From Oscillospiraceae bacterium (GTDB taxonomy: Bacteria; Bacillota; Clostridia; Oscillospirales; Acutalibacteraceae): 64,000 bases of DNA. The notes beneath the pieces were generated by a model. It saw only the letters and a program-made list of their open reading frames with translations. It searched no databases and had not been told where the DNA came from. The stretch is taken from contig CADBBH010000003.1 in the NCBI GenBank assembly GCA_902792905.1, positions 62,001 to 126,000 on the forward strand, read 5' to 3'. Numbering within the stretch: position 1 is the first letter of the stretch; each line of letters begins with the position of its first letter. A program made the translations under genes and the position numbers. Positions 1 to 9,879 of this stretch are shown piece after piece.

Positions 1-308
1 CAAGCGATATCGGAATCAATCCGCAGAATGACGGCGTTGTTATCCGCCTGATTTTCCCGCAGCTCACCGAGGAGCGCCGCAAGGAGCTGAGCAAGGATGT
101 CCGCAACATGGCGGAGAGCTCGAGAGTAGCCATCCGCTCCATCAGAAGAGACGCTATCGAAAAGGCGAAGAAGATGGAGAAGGCTTCGGAAATCACCGAG
201 GACGATCTTGAGGATCTCGAAGAGGAAATCCAGGATCTGACCGATAAATACATCAAGCAGATCGATGAAGCCGCAAAAGAAAAAGAACAGGAAATAATGA
301 CGGTATAA
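1..308 (+). CDS. frr: Ribosome recycling factor, C-terminal part (5' end outside window)
   Basis: This is the C-terminal part of ribosome recycling factor, which with EF-G splits the post-termination ribosome. The frame is open from base 3, so the gene begins before the window. The visible residues include the family signatures [27 protein letters not shown] and the [10 protein letters not shown] helix, followed by the usual acidic and lysine-rich coiled-coil tail. About 101 residues are seen of a protein that is normally near 185. The TAA stop shares its last A with the ATG of uppS, so the two are probably translationally coupled. Position ahead of uppS-cdsA-dxr is the standard bacterial order. 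The internal ATG at 108 is not the start. Confidence 0.96.
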   Translation, partial: SDIGINPQNDGVVIRLIFPQLTEERRKELSKDVRNMAESSRVAIRSIRRDAIEKAKKMEKASEITEDDLEDLEEEIQDLTDKYIKQIDEAAKEKEQEIMTV

Positions 309-1039
309 TGACTCAGGAACAGCTTGACGGCATTATCTTGCCTAAGCATATAGGCATAATAATGGACGGCAACGGCAGATGGGCAACCAAGCGCGGTCTT
401 GAGCGCAGCGAGGGTCATAAAGCCGGAGCCGAGGTCTTTCGCAGAATATGTGATTACGCAGCTGATATCGGCATAGAATGCATGACATTCTATGCCTTTT
501 CCACCGAAAACTGGCGCAGACCCCCGAAGGAGGTCGCCGCCATAATGAAGATATTCCGCAGCTTTCTCAAAGAGGCGAAAGACAGAGAAAAAGAAAACGA
601 AGCGAGGGGTCTGCAGTTTCACCTCATAGGTGAGAGACAGGGCCTGCCGGCAGATATCGTTAAGAATATCGACACGCTCGAGAAGGATTCTGCCGATAAA
701 AAAGTTATGCAGGTCAACCTTGCGATAAATTACGGCGGCAGGGATGAGATAGTTCACTCTGTCAGAAAAATAGCGGAAAAGGTCAAAAAGGGTGAACTGA
801 ATCCCGCGGATATTTCCGAGGATACAATCTCCTCCTTTCTTTTCACGGCGGGTCAGCCGGACCCGGATCTGATAATCAGACCGAGCGGAGAATACCGCCT
901 GTCCAATTTTATGATTTGGCAGTCGGCTTATTCCGAATTCTGGTTTGATGATATATTATGGCCGGATTTCACAACAGATGACCTCGACAGAGCGATTCTC
1001 GATTACTGCTCGCGCCACAGGCGATTCGGCGGAGTTTGA
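308..1039 (+). CDS. uppS: Undecaprenyl diphosphate synthase (cis-prenyltransferase)
   Basis: Condenses isopentenyl diphosphate units onto farnesyl diphosphate to make the C55 lipid carrier for peptidoglycan and wall polymers; it is cytosolic and membrane-associated. At 243 residues it has the normal family length. The substrate-binding and catalytic motif MDGNGRWA is at residues 19-26, with Asp20 the expected catalytic aspartate; FYAFSTENWRRP and the C-terminal DLIIRPSGEYRLSNF and YSEFWFDDILWPDF motifs are all present. The ATG overlaps the frr stop by one base, and cdsA follows after a 19-base gap. No anomaly is seen. Confidence 0.97.
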   Translation: MTQEQLDGIILPKHIGIIMDGNGRWATKRGLERSEGHKAGAEVFRRICDYAADIGIECMTFYAFSTENWRRPPKEVAAIMKIFRSFLKEAKDREKENEARGLQFHLIGERQGLPADIVKNIDTLEKDSADKKVMQVNLAINYGGRDEIVHSVRKIAEKVKKGELNPADISEDTISSFLFTAGQPDPDLIIRPSGEYRLSNFMIWQSAYSEFWFDDILWPDFTTDDLDRAILDYCSRHRRFGGV

Positions 1040-1058
1040 CCGGCAGGGAGTTTTTGGT

Positions 1059-1928
1059 ATGAAAGTCAGAATAGCGGTAGGCCTTGCGCTTGCCATTTTT
1101 GCAATAGGTATGCTCGTTTGCGCGGGCTACGGATATGAGGAAGTAATGACAATTCCGGCGGCGCTGCTCTCGGGTCTGTGCGTTCATGAGATTATGGGCG
1201 TTTCGGGCTGTAAGAACAAAGCGCTCACGCGTATTATGGTAACCTTCTCGGTCTGCCTGTGCGCCTACGCCTGCCTCGACCTCGGGAAATATATTCCGGT
1301 CGCGGGGCTTGTCATAGTTGCAGTCTTCGTGCTCGCGATTCTGATACTGATGCTTAAAATGTACAGCGTCACAAGATTTGAGCACGTGGCAATCGGAGTA
1401 TTCTCTTCGGTCACGGTTCCCCTCGCGATGGGCTCGGTTGTTATGACAATTCATTATCTTGAGCGCTTCCCCGTATTATTCTGCCGCTCGAATATCATAT
1501 TCCTGCTGCTCATGCCGATGTTCTGCGCCTGGCTTTGCGACACCTTCGCCCTCTTCTTCGGCAAGGCATTCGGAAAGCATAAGCTCGCTCCCACAATCAG
1601 CCCCAATAAATCGGTTGAGGGCGCTGTTGCAGGCGTGGTCGGAACGACGGTTTCCTCTCTCATAGCATTCTTTGTATGCGACAGATTCTTCTTCGGCACC
1701 GATACAATCCGCTGGTGGATGGTTCTCGCCTATATCCCCGTTCTCTGCATAATGGGAATGTGCGGCGATCTTGCGGCGAGCGTAATCAAGAGGAACTACG
1801 GAGTCAAGGATTTCGGCACCCTCTTCCCCGAGCACGGCGGAGCGATGGACAGAGTCGATTCCTTCCTGTTCACGATGCCCTCAATGTATCTTACGCTGAG
1901 AATTCTTCTTTCGATTCTCGTTAAATAA
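1059..1928 (+). CDS. cdsA: Phosphatidate cytidylyltransferase (CDP-diglyceride synthase)
   Basis: Makes CDP-diacylglycerol from phosphatidic acid and CTP, the branch point of phospholipid synthesis. The 289-residue product is almost entirely hydrophobic, with about eight membrane segments. The diagnostic C-terminal signature SVIKRNYGVKDFGTLFPEHG, continuing into GAMDRVDS, is intact. An open frame extends upstream to 945 inside uppS, but the ATG at 1059 is preferred: it has a GGGAG ribosome site 8 bases upstream and begins directly with the first membrane helix (MKVRIAVGLALAIF). Member of the frr-polC operon; a small hairpin separates it from dxr. Confidence 0.95.
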   Translation: MKVRIAVGLALAIFAIGMLVCAGYGYEEVMTIPAALLSGLCVHEIMGVSGCKNKALTRIMVTFSVCLCAYACLDLGKYIPVAGLVIVAVFVLAILILMLKMYSVTRFEHVAIGVFSSVTVPLAMGSVVMTIHYLERFPVLFCRSNIIFLLLMPMFCAWLCDTFALFFGKAFGKHKLAPTISPNKSVEGAVAGVVGTTVSSLIAFFVCDRFFFGTDTIRWWMVLAYIPVLCIMGMCGDLAASVIKRNYGVKDFGTLFPEHGGAMDRVDSFLFTMPSMYLTLRILLSILVK

Positions 1929-1934
1929 CTCTGC

Positions 1935-1960
1935 GAAAACGCCGCAAGGCGTTTTCTTTG
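1935..1960 (+). terminator. Terminator-like hairpin between cdsA and dxr
   Basis: GAAAACGCC, a GCAA tetraloop and GGCGTTTTC form a perfect 9-bp stem followed by TTTG. The U-run is short and dxr follows with only a ribosome binding site between, so it is more likely an attenuator or processing site than a full stop. Confidence 0.55.
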
Positions 1961-1976
1961 ACCCGGAGGATAAATC

Positions 1977-3119
1977 ATGATTAAAACTCTCACCATACTG
2001 GGTTCAACAGGCTCAATAGGCGTGCAGGCACTGGATGTCGCAAGGCTTATGGGCCTTGAAATCCTTGCCCTCACCTCCAATGTGAGAACGGATATCCTCG
2101 AAAACCAGATAAGGGAGTTTCATCCGAAATATGCGGCTGTAGCCGATGAGGCAAAGGCGGCTGAATTGAAAACAAAAGTTGCCGATACCGGGACCGTGAT
2201 TCTCTCCGGAAGCGAAGGCGTTGCCGAATGCGCGGGCATAAAAGCGGACTGCGTGCTGAATTCCCTTGTCGGAATAGCAGGTCTCGCGCCCACCGTCGCC
2301 GCAATCGAAGCGGGAAACAATATCGCCCTCGCCAATAAAGAGACTATGGTGGCGGGCGGTGTGCTCGTAAACCGCCTCGCGAAGGAACGCGGCGTTTCGA
2401 TTCTCCCCGTTGACAGCGAGCATTCGGCAATTTTTCAGTCCCTTCAGGGATGCGTGGATAAAAAACAGGTAAAGAAGCTTATTCTCACGGCCTCGGGCGG
2501 TCCGTTCTTCGGAAAAAAAGCCGCGGAACTCGAAAATGTAACCGCGGATCAGGCGCTTAAACATCCGAACTGGTCGATGGGCGCAAAAATTACCATCGAT
2601 TCAGCTACAATGATGAACAAGGGTCTCGAGATTATAGAGGCGGTGCGTCTTTTCGATATGCCGGAGGATAAGATTGAGGTGCTCGTCCACAGGCAGAGCA
2701 TCGTTCATTCGATGGTTGAATATACAGATAATTCGGTCATAGCACAGCTCGGGGTGCCCGATATGAGGATTCCGATTCAGTATGCGCTCACTTACCCCGA
2801 CAGATTCATAAGCCCCGTCAAGGAGCTTGATCTCGCGGAAATCGCGACCCTTACTTTTTCAAAGCCCGATAACGAGACCTTCAGATGCCCGGATTACTGC
2901 CGCGAGGCGCTGAGAAAGGGCGGCCTTTTCACCGCCGCGGTCAACGCCGCTAACGAGAAGGCAAACGAACTTTTCAGGCAGGGCAGGATTAAATTCGGCG
3001 ACATTGCGAAATGCGTAGAAAAAGCTCTCTCGTATCCCGCGGATATTGAAGACTATACTCTTGAAGATATACTCTCGCTTGACAGAGAAATAAGAATGAG
3101 AACGGAGGCGGATAAATGA
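1977..3119 (+). CDS. dxr: 1-deoxy-D-xylulose 5-phosphate reductoisomerase
   Basis: NADPH-dependent reductoisomerase that makes 2-C-methyl-D-erythritol 4-phosphate, the committed step of the MEP isoprenoid pathway. The 380 residues match family length. The N-terminal nucleotide-binding motif ILGSTGSIG is at residues 7-15; ALANKETMVAGG, PVDSEHSAIFQ (metal-binding Asp and Glu) and ILTASGGPF, MNKGLEIIEA and VHRQSIVHSMVEY are intact. A strong GGAGG site precedes the ATG. The stop overlaps rseP by four bases (ATGA). With uppS upstream and ispG downstream, three isoprenoid-linked genes share this operon. Confidence 0.97.
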   Translation: MIKTLTILGSTGSIGVQALDVARLMGLEILALTSNVRTDILENQIREFHPKYAAVADEAKAAELKTKVADTGTVILSGSEGVAECAGIKADCVLNSLVGIAGLAPTVAAIEAGNNIALANKETMVAGGVLVNRLAKERGVSILPVDSEHSAIFQSLQGCVDKKQVKKLILTASGGPFFGKKAAELENVTADQALKHPNWSMGAKITIDSATMMNKGLEIIEAVRLFDMPEDKIEVLVHRQSIVHSMVEYTDNSVIAQLGVPDMRIPIQYALTYPDRFISPVKELDLAEIATLTFSKPDNETFRCPDYCREALRKGGLFTAAVNAANEKANELFRQGRIKFGDIAKCVEKALSYPADIEDYTLEDILSLDREIRMRTEADK

Positions 3120-4225
3120 CAAATAATATATTACCGCTTATTACTGCAGGCGCAATATGGAGCAAGGTCTGGCCGATACTCATAGCGATTCTTTTCTTCG
3201 GCCTGCTGATTTTCTTTCACGAGCTCGGTCATTTCACCGTCGCCAAGATATTCAAGATTAAAATCAATGAATTCTCGATGGGAATGGGCCCTGTCCTTTT
3301 CAAAAAGAAAAAGGGCGAAACTCAGTATTCAATCCGTCTTTTCCCGATCGGCGGATTTGTCTCAATGGAGGGCGAAAGCACCGAGAGTGATGACGAGCGC
3401 GCCTTCTGCAACCAAAAGGCATGGAAGCGATTTTTCGTAATCATCGCCGGCGGCACGGTCAATTTGATTATGGGTATCATTATAGTAATGATAATGCTCG
3501 CGACCACGAATAATCTTATCTCAACGACCGAAATCCATTCCTTCTCAAAGGATGCCACCAGCCCCTCCTACGGGCTTAAAGAGGGCGACGAATTCTATAA
3601 AATCAACGGCCGCAGAGTTTTCTCGGGCGAGGATGTCACCTTCCTTATGCAGAGAGACGATGACGGCGTATTCGATATCGTCGTAAAGCGCGACGGCAAA
3701 AAGGTCGAGTGCAAAAACGTCGCTTTCAAGACCGAATACAGAGAAGTCAAAGGCAGGCAGTTTTTCACGATTATCTATGATTTCGTGATAGTCGGCGTCA
3801 AGCCGAGTGTAAAAAGCGTGCTCAAAAACACAGTCACGGAATCCCTGACCTATTCCCGCCTTGTGTATCTTTCGCTCTTTGACCTTATCACCGGCCATTA
3901 TAAAGTCAGCGACCTCTCCGGTCCGATAGGCACCGTCTCGTTCATAGCTGATGCCGCGCAGACCGCGACTCAGAGCGCAAACTGGGATTATGTGCTTATG
4001 CTTATGGCGCTGATTGCCATTAACATCGGCCTTTTCAATCTCCTTCCCCTTCCCGCGCTCGACGGCGGCCACCTCCTTTTCATACTTGTTGAGATGATAT
4101 TCAGGAAGCCGATTCCGCGCAAGTTCGAGGGCCTTGTTCACGCGATAGGAATGATTCTCCTGCTCGCGCTCATGGCCGTGATTTCATTCAGCGATATCTG
4201 GAAGCTGATAAAAGGAACCTGGTAA
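3116..4225 (+). CDS. rseP: Site-2 type intramembrane zinc metalloprotease (RseP/RasP family)
   Basis: Membrane-embedded protease that cleaves anti-sigma factors or leftover signal peptides within the bilayer (family role; the substrate here is unknown). The zinc-binding HELGH motif is at residues 35-39 inside the first hydrophobic segment. A PDZ-like domain lies in the middle (about residues 130-210, GLKEGDEFYKINGRRV). The second metal-ligand motif NLLPLPALDGGH lies in a C-terminal membrane region. Length, 369 residues, is typical of Firmicutes. The start overlaps dxr by four bases and the end is one base from ispG. Confidence 0.95.
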   Translation: MTNNILPLITAGAIWSKVWPILIAILFFGLLIFFHELGHFTVAKIFKIKINEFSMGMGPVLFKKKKGETQYSIRLFPIGGFVSMEGESTESDDERAFCNQKAWKRFFVIIAGGTVNLIMGIIIVMIMLATTNNLISTTEIHSFSKDATSPSYGLKEGDEFYKINGRRVFSGEDVTFLMQRDDDGVFDIVVKRDGKKVECKNVAFKTEYREVKGRQFFTIIYDFVIVGVKPSVKSVLKNTVTESLTYSRLVYLSLFDLITGHYKVSDLSGPIGTVSFIADAAQTATQSANWDYVLMLMALIAINIGLFNLLPLPALDGGHLLFILVEMIFRKPIPRKFEGLVHAIGMILLLALMAVISFSDIWKLIKGTW

Positions 4226-4226
4226 T

Positions 4227-5291
4227 ATGGAACGCAGAAAATCCCGTAAAATAAAAGCCGGGAATGTATATATCGGCGGCGGCGCACCCGTATCGGTGCA
4301 GTCGATGCTGAATAAACCGGCTCACGATATCGAAGGCAGCGTCGCTCAGGCGCTCGCGCTCGAGCAGGCGGGCTGTGAAATCATACGCGCCGCGATTCCC
4401 GATGAGGAAGCGGTTGCGCTGATTCCCGCACTCAAAAAGAAACTGAGCATACCCGTTGTGGCGGATATCCATTTCGATTACCGCCTCGCGCTCGCGAGCA
4501 TTGACGCGGGCGTTGACAAAATCAGGATAAACCCCGGCAATATCGGCTCCGATGACCGTGTGAAAGCGGTCGCGGATGCCTGCAGAAATAATAATATTCC
4601 CATCCGCGTCGGCGTGAATTCCGGCTCGGTTGAAAAAAATATTCTCGCGAAATACGGCTCTCCATGCGCCGAAGCGCTGGTTGAGTCCGCAATGTATCAT
4701 GTGTCGCTTCTCGAAAAATTCGATTTTTACGATACGGTGATTTCAATAAAATCCTCCGATGTAAAAACGATGATTGAGGCATACCGCCTCGCGGCCGGAA
4801 GATGCGATTATCCCCTGCATCTCGGCGTAACGGAAGCAGGCACTTACAATTCATCACTGATTAAATCCTCGATAGGCATCGGCTCGCTTCTTGCCGACGG
4901 CATCGGGGATACGATAAGAGTATCGATAACCGACGACCCGGTTAAGGAAATAACGGCGGCGCAGGATATACTCCACGCGCTCTCGCTCGGAAAGCCACAC
5001 CCCGAAATCGTCTCCTGCCCGACCTGCGGCAGGACTAAAATCGATCTTATCTCCCTTGCAAAAGAAGTCGAGGAAAGGCTGCGCTCCTGCGACAAGCCGC
5101 TCAAGGTGGCGGTTATGGGCTGCGCAGTGAACGGACCCGGCGAAGCCAGAGAGGCGGATATAGGCATCGCGGGCGGTGACGGCTGCGCGCTGATATTCAG
5201 AAAAGGCGAAATAATCTGCAAGGTCGGCGAAGAAGAAGCAGTTGACAGATTGATTGAAGAAATAGGAAAAATTGACAATGAAAAACAATGA
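4227..5291 (+). CDS. ispG: 4-hydroxy-3-methylbut-2-enyl-diphosphate synthase (flavodoxin)
   Basis: Iron-sulfur enzyme of the MEP pathway that converts methylerythritol cyclodiphosphate to HMBPP. The 354-residue protein is the short bacterial form: an N-terminal TIM-barrel (VSVQSMLNKPAHD, VADIHFDYRLAL, KIRINPGNIG) and a C-terminal cluster-binding domain with SCPTCGRT and MGCAVNGPGEA supplying the three cysteines. The GPGEA-containing motif and a final glutamate are present. It lies immediately after rseP, and its end overlaps the start of polC by 14 bases. Confidence 0.97.
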   Translation: MERRKSRKIKAGNVYIGGGAPVSVQSMLNKPAHDIEGSVAQALALEQAGCEIIRAAIPDEEAVALIPALKKKLSIPVVADIHFDYRLALASIDAGVDKIRINPGNIGSDDRVKAVADACRNNNIPIRVGVNSGSVEKNILAKYGSPCAEALVESAMYHVSLLEKFDFYDTVISIKSSDVKTMIEAYRLAAGRCDYPLHLGVTEAGTYNSSLIKSSIGIGSLLADGIGDTIRVSITDDPVKEITAAQDILHALSLGKPHPEIVSCPTCGRTKIDLISLAKEVEERLRSCDKPLKVAVMGCAVNGPGEAREADIGIAGGDGCALIFRKGEIICKVGEEEAVDRLIEEIGKIDNEKQ

Positions 5292-8200
5292 GCTCATTCA
5301 TTTTATAGGTGAACACATCTCCGGCGAGGTGCGGGAAGCCCTTTCGGGCGGTACCGTGCGCAAGATTCTCTATGACGAAGCCGGCGATTCGCTGAATATA
5401 GAAGCAAATTTCAAAAAATATATCGAATCCGATTTTATAGAGGATGCCTGCAGCCAGGTAAAAAACGGGCTCGGCATCCGCAAGGCGGTCATTGAGCCGT
5501 TTTATCCCCCGGAAGTTTTTGACGAGGAGTGTATGGAGGGCGCGTTCAAGGCGCTCAAGGCCGATAACGCCGCGGCAAACGGCTATTTCGACACAGCTAA
5601 GGTCAGTATCGACGATGACAGCAAAACCATCTGCATCACCGTTGACAGCGGAGTCGGCGTGCTCAAGGATACGGGCGCCGATATATTCCTTTCGAAATAT
5701 ATTGAAAAACACTATTCCCTCAGATATGAGGTCGCCCTGACAGGCAACAGGGAAATCGATATAAATTCCCCCGAGTATATCGAAATGCAGGCGAGGAATA
5801 TCACGGTCGAGATTCCCAAAGAGGAGGAGGCAAAGCCCAAAAAAGCGAAGAAGGAGTGGAATGACCTCCCCATTTCGCTCACTCACGCCGAAGTCATCTA
5901 CGGCAGGGGAACAAAGACCAGACCGAAGCCCATAAAGGAAATCTCCGTTGAGGACGGAAACGTAACCGTCTGGGGCACTGTTTTCAAGCTTGATTTAAGA
6001 ACAACCAAAGACGGCAAGAGAAAAATCATTTCTTTCAATATAACCGATAAAACAAGCTCATTCTCCGTAAAAATCTTTGATGAGGCAGTAAACTGCACGC
6101 GCCTTGAGAGAAAGCTCGCGGACGGTCTCGCGGTCATCGTCAGGGGCCATATCGAGTATGACGCCTATATGAAGAAGGAAATCATCAAGGCAAATTCAGT
6201 GACCGCGGTCGAAGTGATTCAGATTGAGGATACCGCTCCCGAAAAGAGAGTTGAGCTTCACCTGCATACGAATATGTCCCAGCTTGACGGTATGACAAGC
6301 GCTGAAAAACTCGTCAAGAGAGCCGCGAAATGGGGCCACAAGGCGATTGCGATTACCGACCACGGCGTGGTTCAGGCATTTCCCGAGGCGGCGGCTGCCG
6401 CCAAGAAAGCGGGCATAAAGATTCTCTACGGTATGGAGGGCTATTATGTCGATGATTCCGAGACTCCGGTCGTCGGAAATCAGACCATGCCCCTCGACGG
6501 CAAATTCATCATATTTGACCTTGAAACAACCGGTCTGCGCACGGGCTTCAACCGCATAATCGAAATCGGCGCCGTGAAATATGACGGCGGCCACGAGGTC
6601 GGTTCATTCCAGACCTTCGTCAACCCCGGCGTGCATATTCCCGAAAAAATCGAAAAACTCACGCATATAACAGACGCCATGGTTGCCGGCGCCCCCGCCG
6701 AGGCCGAGGCAATCCGCAAATTCTTTGATTTCGCAGACGGCGGAATTCTCGTCGCGCATAACGCGACCTTTGATACGGATACCCTGCGCGCGGCATGCGA
6801 GAGAAATTCGATTGAATATAATTTCACGCATATTGATACGCTTATGCTCAGCCAGGTGCTTGTGACCGAGGCAAAGAGATTCTCGCTCGACGCTGTTCAG
6901 AAAGCGCTCAAGCTCCCCGATTTCGACCATCACAGAGCGGATGAGGATGCGAGAATTCTCGCGATGATTTTTGAAAAGCTCGTTCTGAGAATGAAGGAGC
7001 AGGGCATAGAATCCGTTGAGCAGATAAACTCCGTAATCAAAGCCAATCCCCTCAGATGCACGAGCTGGCATATAATCCTGCTCGCAAAGAACAAGACCGG
7101 CCTCAAGAATCTCTATCAGCTCATCACCAAATCAAATCTCGATTATTTCTACCGCCAGCCGAGAATACCCCTGAGCGAGCTTATGAAACACAGAGAGGGG
7201 CTGATTATCGGCTCGGCCTGTCAGGCAGGTCAGCTCTATGACGCCGTTCTCTATGGAAAGCCGCACGACAGGCTCGTGAAATACGCCTCGCTCTATGACT
7301 ATATTGAAATTCAGCCCAAGGGCAACAATCTTTTCCTCGTCCACGGCGAAAAACCCGTGCTCGACAGCGAGGATGAACTCTATGAGGTCGACAGGAATCT
7401 CATCGCCCTTGCCGACGAGCTCGGTAAACCCGTCGTCGCGACCGGAGACGTTCACTTTATGGATAAGGATGACTCGATTTACAGAGAAATTCTTATGACC
7501 GTACAGGGCTTCGGCGACGCGGAGCACCAGGCACCGCTCTATTTCAGGACCACTCAGGATATGCTCGATGAATTCTCCTGGCTCGGCGATAGAGCGAAGG
7601 AGATAGTAGTTGACAATCCCAATAAAATTGCGGATATGTGCGAGGAAATCAAGCCCATTCCCGACGGCACCTATCCTCCTCATATTGACGGAGCGGACGA
7701 AACGCTCAAGGAAATCTGCTACGGCAGAATGAAGGAATACTACGGCGACCCCCTGCCCGAATATGTGGCGGCGCGCCTCGACAAGGAACTTGAATCCATC
7801 ATCAAAAACGGTTTCGCCGTGCTCTATATGATCGCGCAGAAGCTTGTCAAGGATTCAATGGACCACGGCTACTATGTCGGCTCGCGTGGTTCGGTCGGCT
7901 CATCATTCGTCGCTTTCGCGGCGGGAATTTCTGAAGTAAATCCCCTTGCGCCGCATTATCTCTGCCCCAAGTGCAGACAGAGCGAATTCTTCCTGAACGG
8001 TGAATTCGGCAGCGGCTTCGATATGCCCCCCAAAACCTGCCCGCACTGCGGAGCGGATATGATCAGGGACGGCCACGATATCCCGTTTGAAACCTTCCTC
8101 GGTTTCCACGGCGACAAGGCGCCCGATATCGATCTCAATTTCTCAAGCGAATATCAGTTCTACGCTCACAGATATACTGAGGAGCTCTTCGGTAAGTCCA

Positions 8201-9621
8201 AGGTTTTCAAGGCAGGAACCATCGGCACAATCGCCGAGAAAACTGCTTTCGGTTTCGTCAAAAAATGGATGGAGCTCACGGATAAACCCGATTTGCCCGA
8301 AGCGGAGATTGACCGCCTGACTCTCGGCTGCGTAGGCGTAAAGCGCACCACAGGCCAGCATCCCGGCGGCATGGTTGTCATTCCGAACGATATGGATGCC
8401 GAGGATTTCACTCCCATTCAGCATCCGGCTGATGACGCGAATTCCATTCACCGCACTACTCACTTCGACTTCCATTCGCTTCACGATACAATCCTCAAGC
8501 TCGATAATCTCGGCCACGAAGTTCCGACGCTCTACAAGCATCTTGAGGACCTGACCGGTACCTCGGTAATGGATGCGGATGTCTGCGATCCCAAGCTCTA
8601 TGAGATGCTGACCTCAACCGCTCCTCTCGGAGTGAAGAGCGAGGAAATAGACTGCCCGACCGGCACTCTCGGCCTGCCCGAGCTCGGCACTCCCTTTGTT
8701 CTCGGAATGCTGACCGAAGCCCAGCCGAAGAATTTCTCCGATATGCTCCAGATTTCGGGCCTCTCCCACGGCACAGACGTCTGGCTCGGCAACGCGCAGG
8801 ACCTTATCAAGGCCGGCACCTGTACTATTTCCAACGTTATCGGAACCCGTGACAGCATTATGGTCTATCTCATCCACAAGGGCCTCGAAAACAGTATGGC
8901 GTTCAAAATAATGGAAATTGTCAGAAAGGGCAAGGCAACCAAGGAGCTCACCGACGAGCATATCAACGCGATGAAGGAGCACGATGTGCCCCAGTGGTAT
9001 ATCGATTCCTGCTTCAAGATTAAATATATGTTCCCGAAGGCACATGCCGCGGCCTATGTCATTGCCGCTATGCGCCTTGCATGGTATAAGCTCTATTATC
9101 CGATTGAGTATTATGCCACCTATTTCACCGTCAGAGGCAAAGACCTTGAGGTTGATACAATTCTTGAGGGCAGGAGCGCCGTCAAGCGCAGAATGCGTGA
9201 TATTACCGAAAAAGCGGCGTCAAAGAACGCCTCAGATAAAGAGCTCGATACATACGGAGTGCTCCAGATAGTCAATGAGATGATGGCGCGCGGTTTTGAG
9301 TTCCTTCCGATTGATATCTATAAATCAACCGCAACGAATTACATCGTTGAAGACGGAAAAATCCGCCTTCCCTTCTCGGCTATGGCCGGCTGCGGCGATG
9401 CGGCCGCGAAGCAGCTCGAGGATGCGAAATTCAAAAAGAGCGATGATGATGAAATCGTCAGAGATGAAAACGGCAACCCCGTAATTGATGAGTTCCTCTC
9501 AATAGAGGATGCCCAGCTGCGCTCACGCGCCCCTCAGACGCTCGTCGATAAACTCAAAGCCCTCGGCGCTTTCGCATCTCTCCCCGATACAACTCAGCTC
9601 AACCTCTTTGATATGATGTAA
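5278..9621 (+). CDS. polC: DNA polymerase III PolC-type alpha subunit with proofreading exonuclease
   Basis: Main replicative polymerase of low-GC Gram-positives. The order is typical: N-terminal and OB-fold domain (about 1-320), PHP domain beginning at VELHLHTNMSQLDG (about residue 325), a DEDD exonuclease inserted with FDLETTGL near 413, the rest of PHP, and the C-terminal polymerase with KAPDIDLNFSSEYQ and a four-cysteine zinc module (CPKC...CPHCG) near 896-925. Length is about 1447 residues, as expected. I place the start at ATG 5278, with AGGAA about 10 bases upstream; a TTG at 5272 in the same frame would add two residues. Last gene of the frr operon. Confidence 0.97.
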   Translation: MKNNELIHFIGEHISGEVREALSGGTVRKILYDEAGDSLNIEANFKKYIESDFIEDACSQVKNGLGIRKAVIEPFYPPEVFDEECMEGAFKALKADNAAANGYFDTAKVSIDDDSKTICITVDSGVGVLKDTGADIFLSKYIEKHYSLRYEVALTGNREIDINSPEYIEMQARNITVEIPKEEEAKPKKAKKEWNDLPISLTHAEVIYGRGTKTRPKPIKEISVEDGNVTVWGTVFKLDLRTTKDGKRKIISFNITDKTSSFSVKIFDEAVNCTRLERKLADGLAVIVRGHIEYDAYMKKEIIKANSVTAVEVIQIEDTAPEKRVELHLHTNMSQLDGMTSAEKLVKRAAKWGHKAIAITDHGVVQAFPEAAAAAKKAGIKILYGMEGYYVDDSETPVVGNQTMPLDGKFIIFDLETTGLRTGFNRIIEIGAVKYDGGHEVGSFQTFVNPGVHIPEKIEKLTHITDAMVAGAPAEAEAIRKFFDFADGGILVAHNATFDTDTLRAACERNSIEYNFTHIDTLMLSQVLVTEAKRFSLDAVQKALKLPDFDHHRADEDARILAMIFEKLVLRMKEQGIESVEQINSVIKANPLRCTSWHIILLAKNKTGLKNLYQLITKSNLDYFYRQPRIPLSELMKHREGLIIGSACQAGQLYDAVLYGKPHDRLVKYASLYDYIEIQPKGNNLFLVHGEKPVLDSEDELYEVDRNLIALADELGKPVVATGDVHFMDKDDSIYREILMTVQGFGDAEHQAPLYFRTTQDMLDEFSWLGDRAKEIVVDNPNKIADMCEEIKPIPDGTYPPHIDGADETLKEICYGRMKEYYGDPLPEYVAARLDKELESIIKNGFAVLYMIAQKLVKDSMDHGYYVGSRGSVGSSFVAFAAGISEVNPLAPHYLCPKCRQSEFFLNGEFGSGFDMPPKTCPHCGADMIRDGHDIPFETFLGFHGDKAPDIDLNFSSEYQFYAHRYTEELFGKSKVFKAGTIGTIAEKTAFGFVKKWMELTDKPDLPEAEIDRLTLGCVGVKRTTGQHPGGMVVIPNDMDAEDFTPIQHPADDANSIHRTTHFDFHSLHDTILKLDNLGHEVPTLYKHLEDLTGTSVMDADVCDPKLYEMLTSTAPLGVKSEEIDCPTGTLGLPELGTPFVLGMLTEAQPKNFSDMLQISGLSHGTDVWLGNAQDLIKAGTCTISNVIGTRDSIMVYLIHKGLENSMAFKIMEIVRKGKATKELTDEHINAMKEHDVPQWYIDSCFKIKYMFPKAHAAAYVIAAMRLAWYKLYYPIEYYATYFTVRGKDLEVDTILEGRSAVKRRMRDITEKAASKNASDKELDTYGVLQIVNEMMARGFEFLPIDIYKSTATNYIVEDGKIRLPFSAMAGCGDAAAKQLEDAKFKKSDDDEIVRDENGNPVIDEFLSIEDAQLRSRAPQTLVDKLKALGAFASLPDTTQLNLFDMM

Positions 9622-9660
9622 TACTGAAGAAAAACACCGCATTCGGGCGTGTGTCTCAAG

Positions 9661-9712
9661 AAAAACGACTGTGTCAGAGTGAAAACTCCCGCATGGTCGT
9701 TTTTGCTTTTAT
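9661..9712 (+). terminator. Probable terminator of the frr-polC operon
   Basis: AAAAACGAC (9661-9669) pairs with GTCGTTTTT (9696-9704), followed by GCTTTTAT. The large loop holds a second small stem, GAGT-GAAA-ACTC. It is the first strong hairpin after the polC stop. Confidence 0.6.
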
Positions 9713-9792
9713 ACTACAGATAATAAACTGAGCGCGGCAGACGAATTATAAATATACTATTCTCTTTTTGCAGAATAAATGTTAATATATAT

Positions 9793-9819
9793 GTTGAGAA
9801 ACGCTCAACACAACTCAAC
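9793..9819 (+). promoter_or_regulatory. Candidate operator: GTTGAG palindrome plus extra half-site
   Basis: GTTGAG (9793-9798), five bases, CTCAAC (9804-9809), then a second CTCAAC at 9814-9819. It lies 60-90 bases upstream of the gene at 9880 and close to an AT-rich candidate -10. The XRE-family regulator encoded two genes downstream is the obvious candidate binder, which is inference only. Confidence 0.4.
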
Positions 9820-9879
9820 CGCGGGTATATGTGATTTTCCTCTTCTAAGGTGTATCATACAGACAAAGGGGGAATGACA

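Noticed and set aside
5197-5886. 229-residue open frame on the minus strand opposite ispG-polC
   Set aside because: It lies wholly antisense to two well-identified genes, has no ribosome site and shows no recognisable domain; high third-position GC creates such frames.
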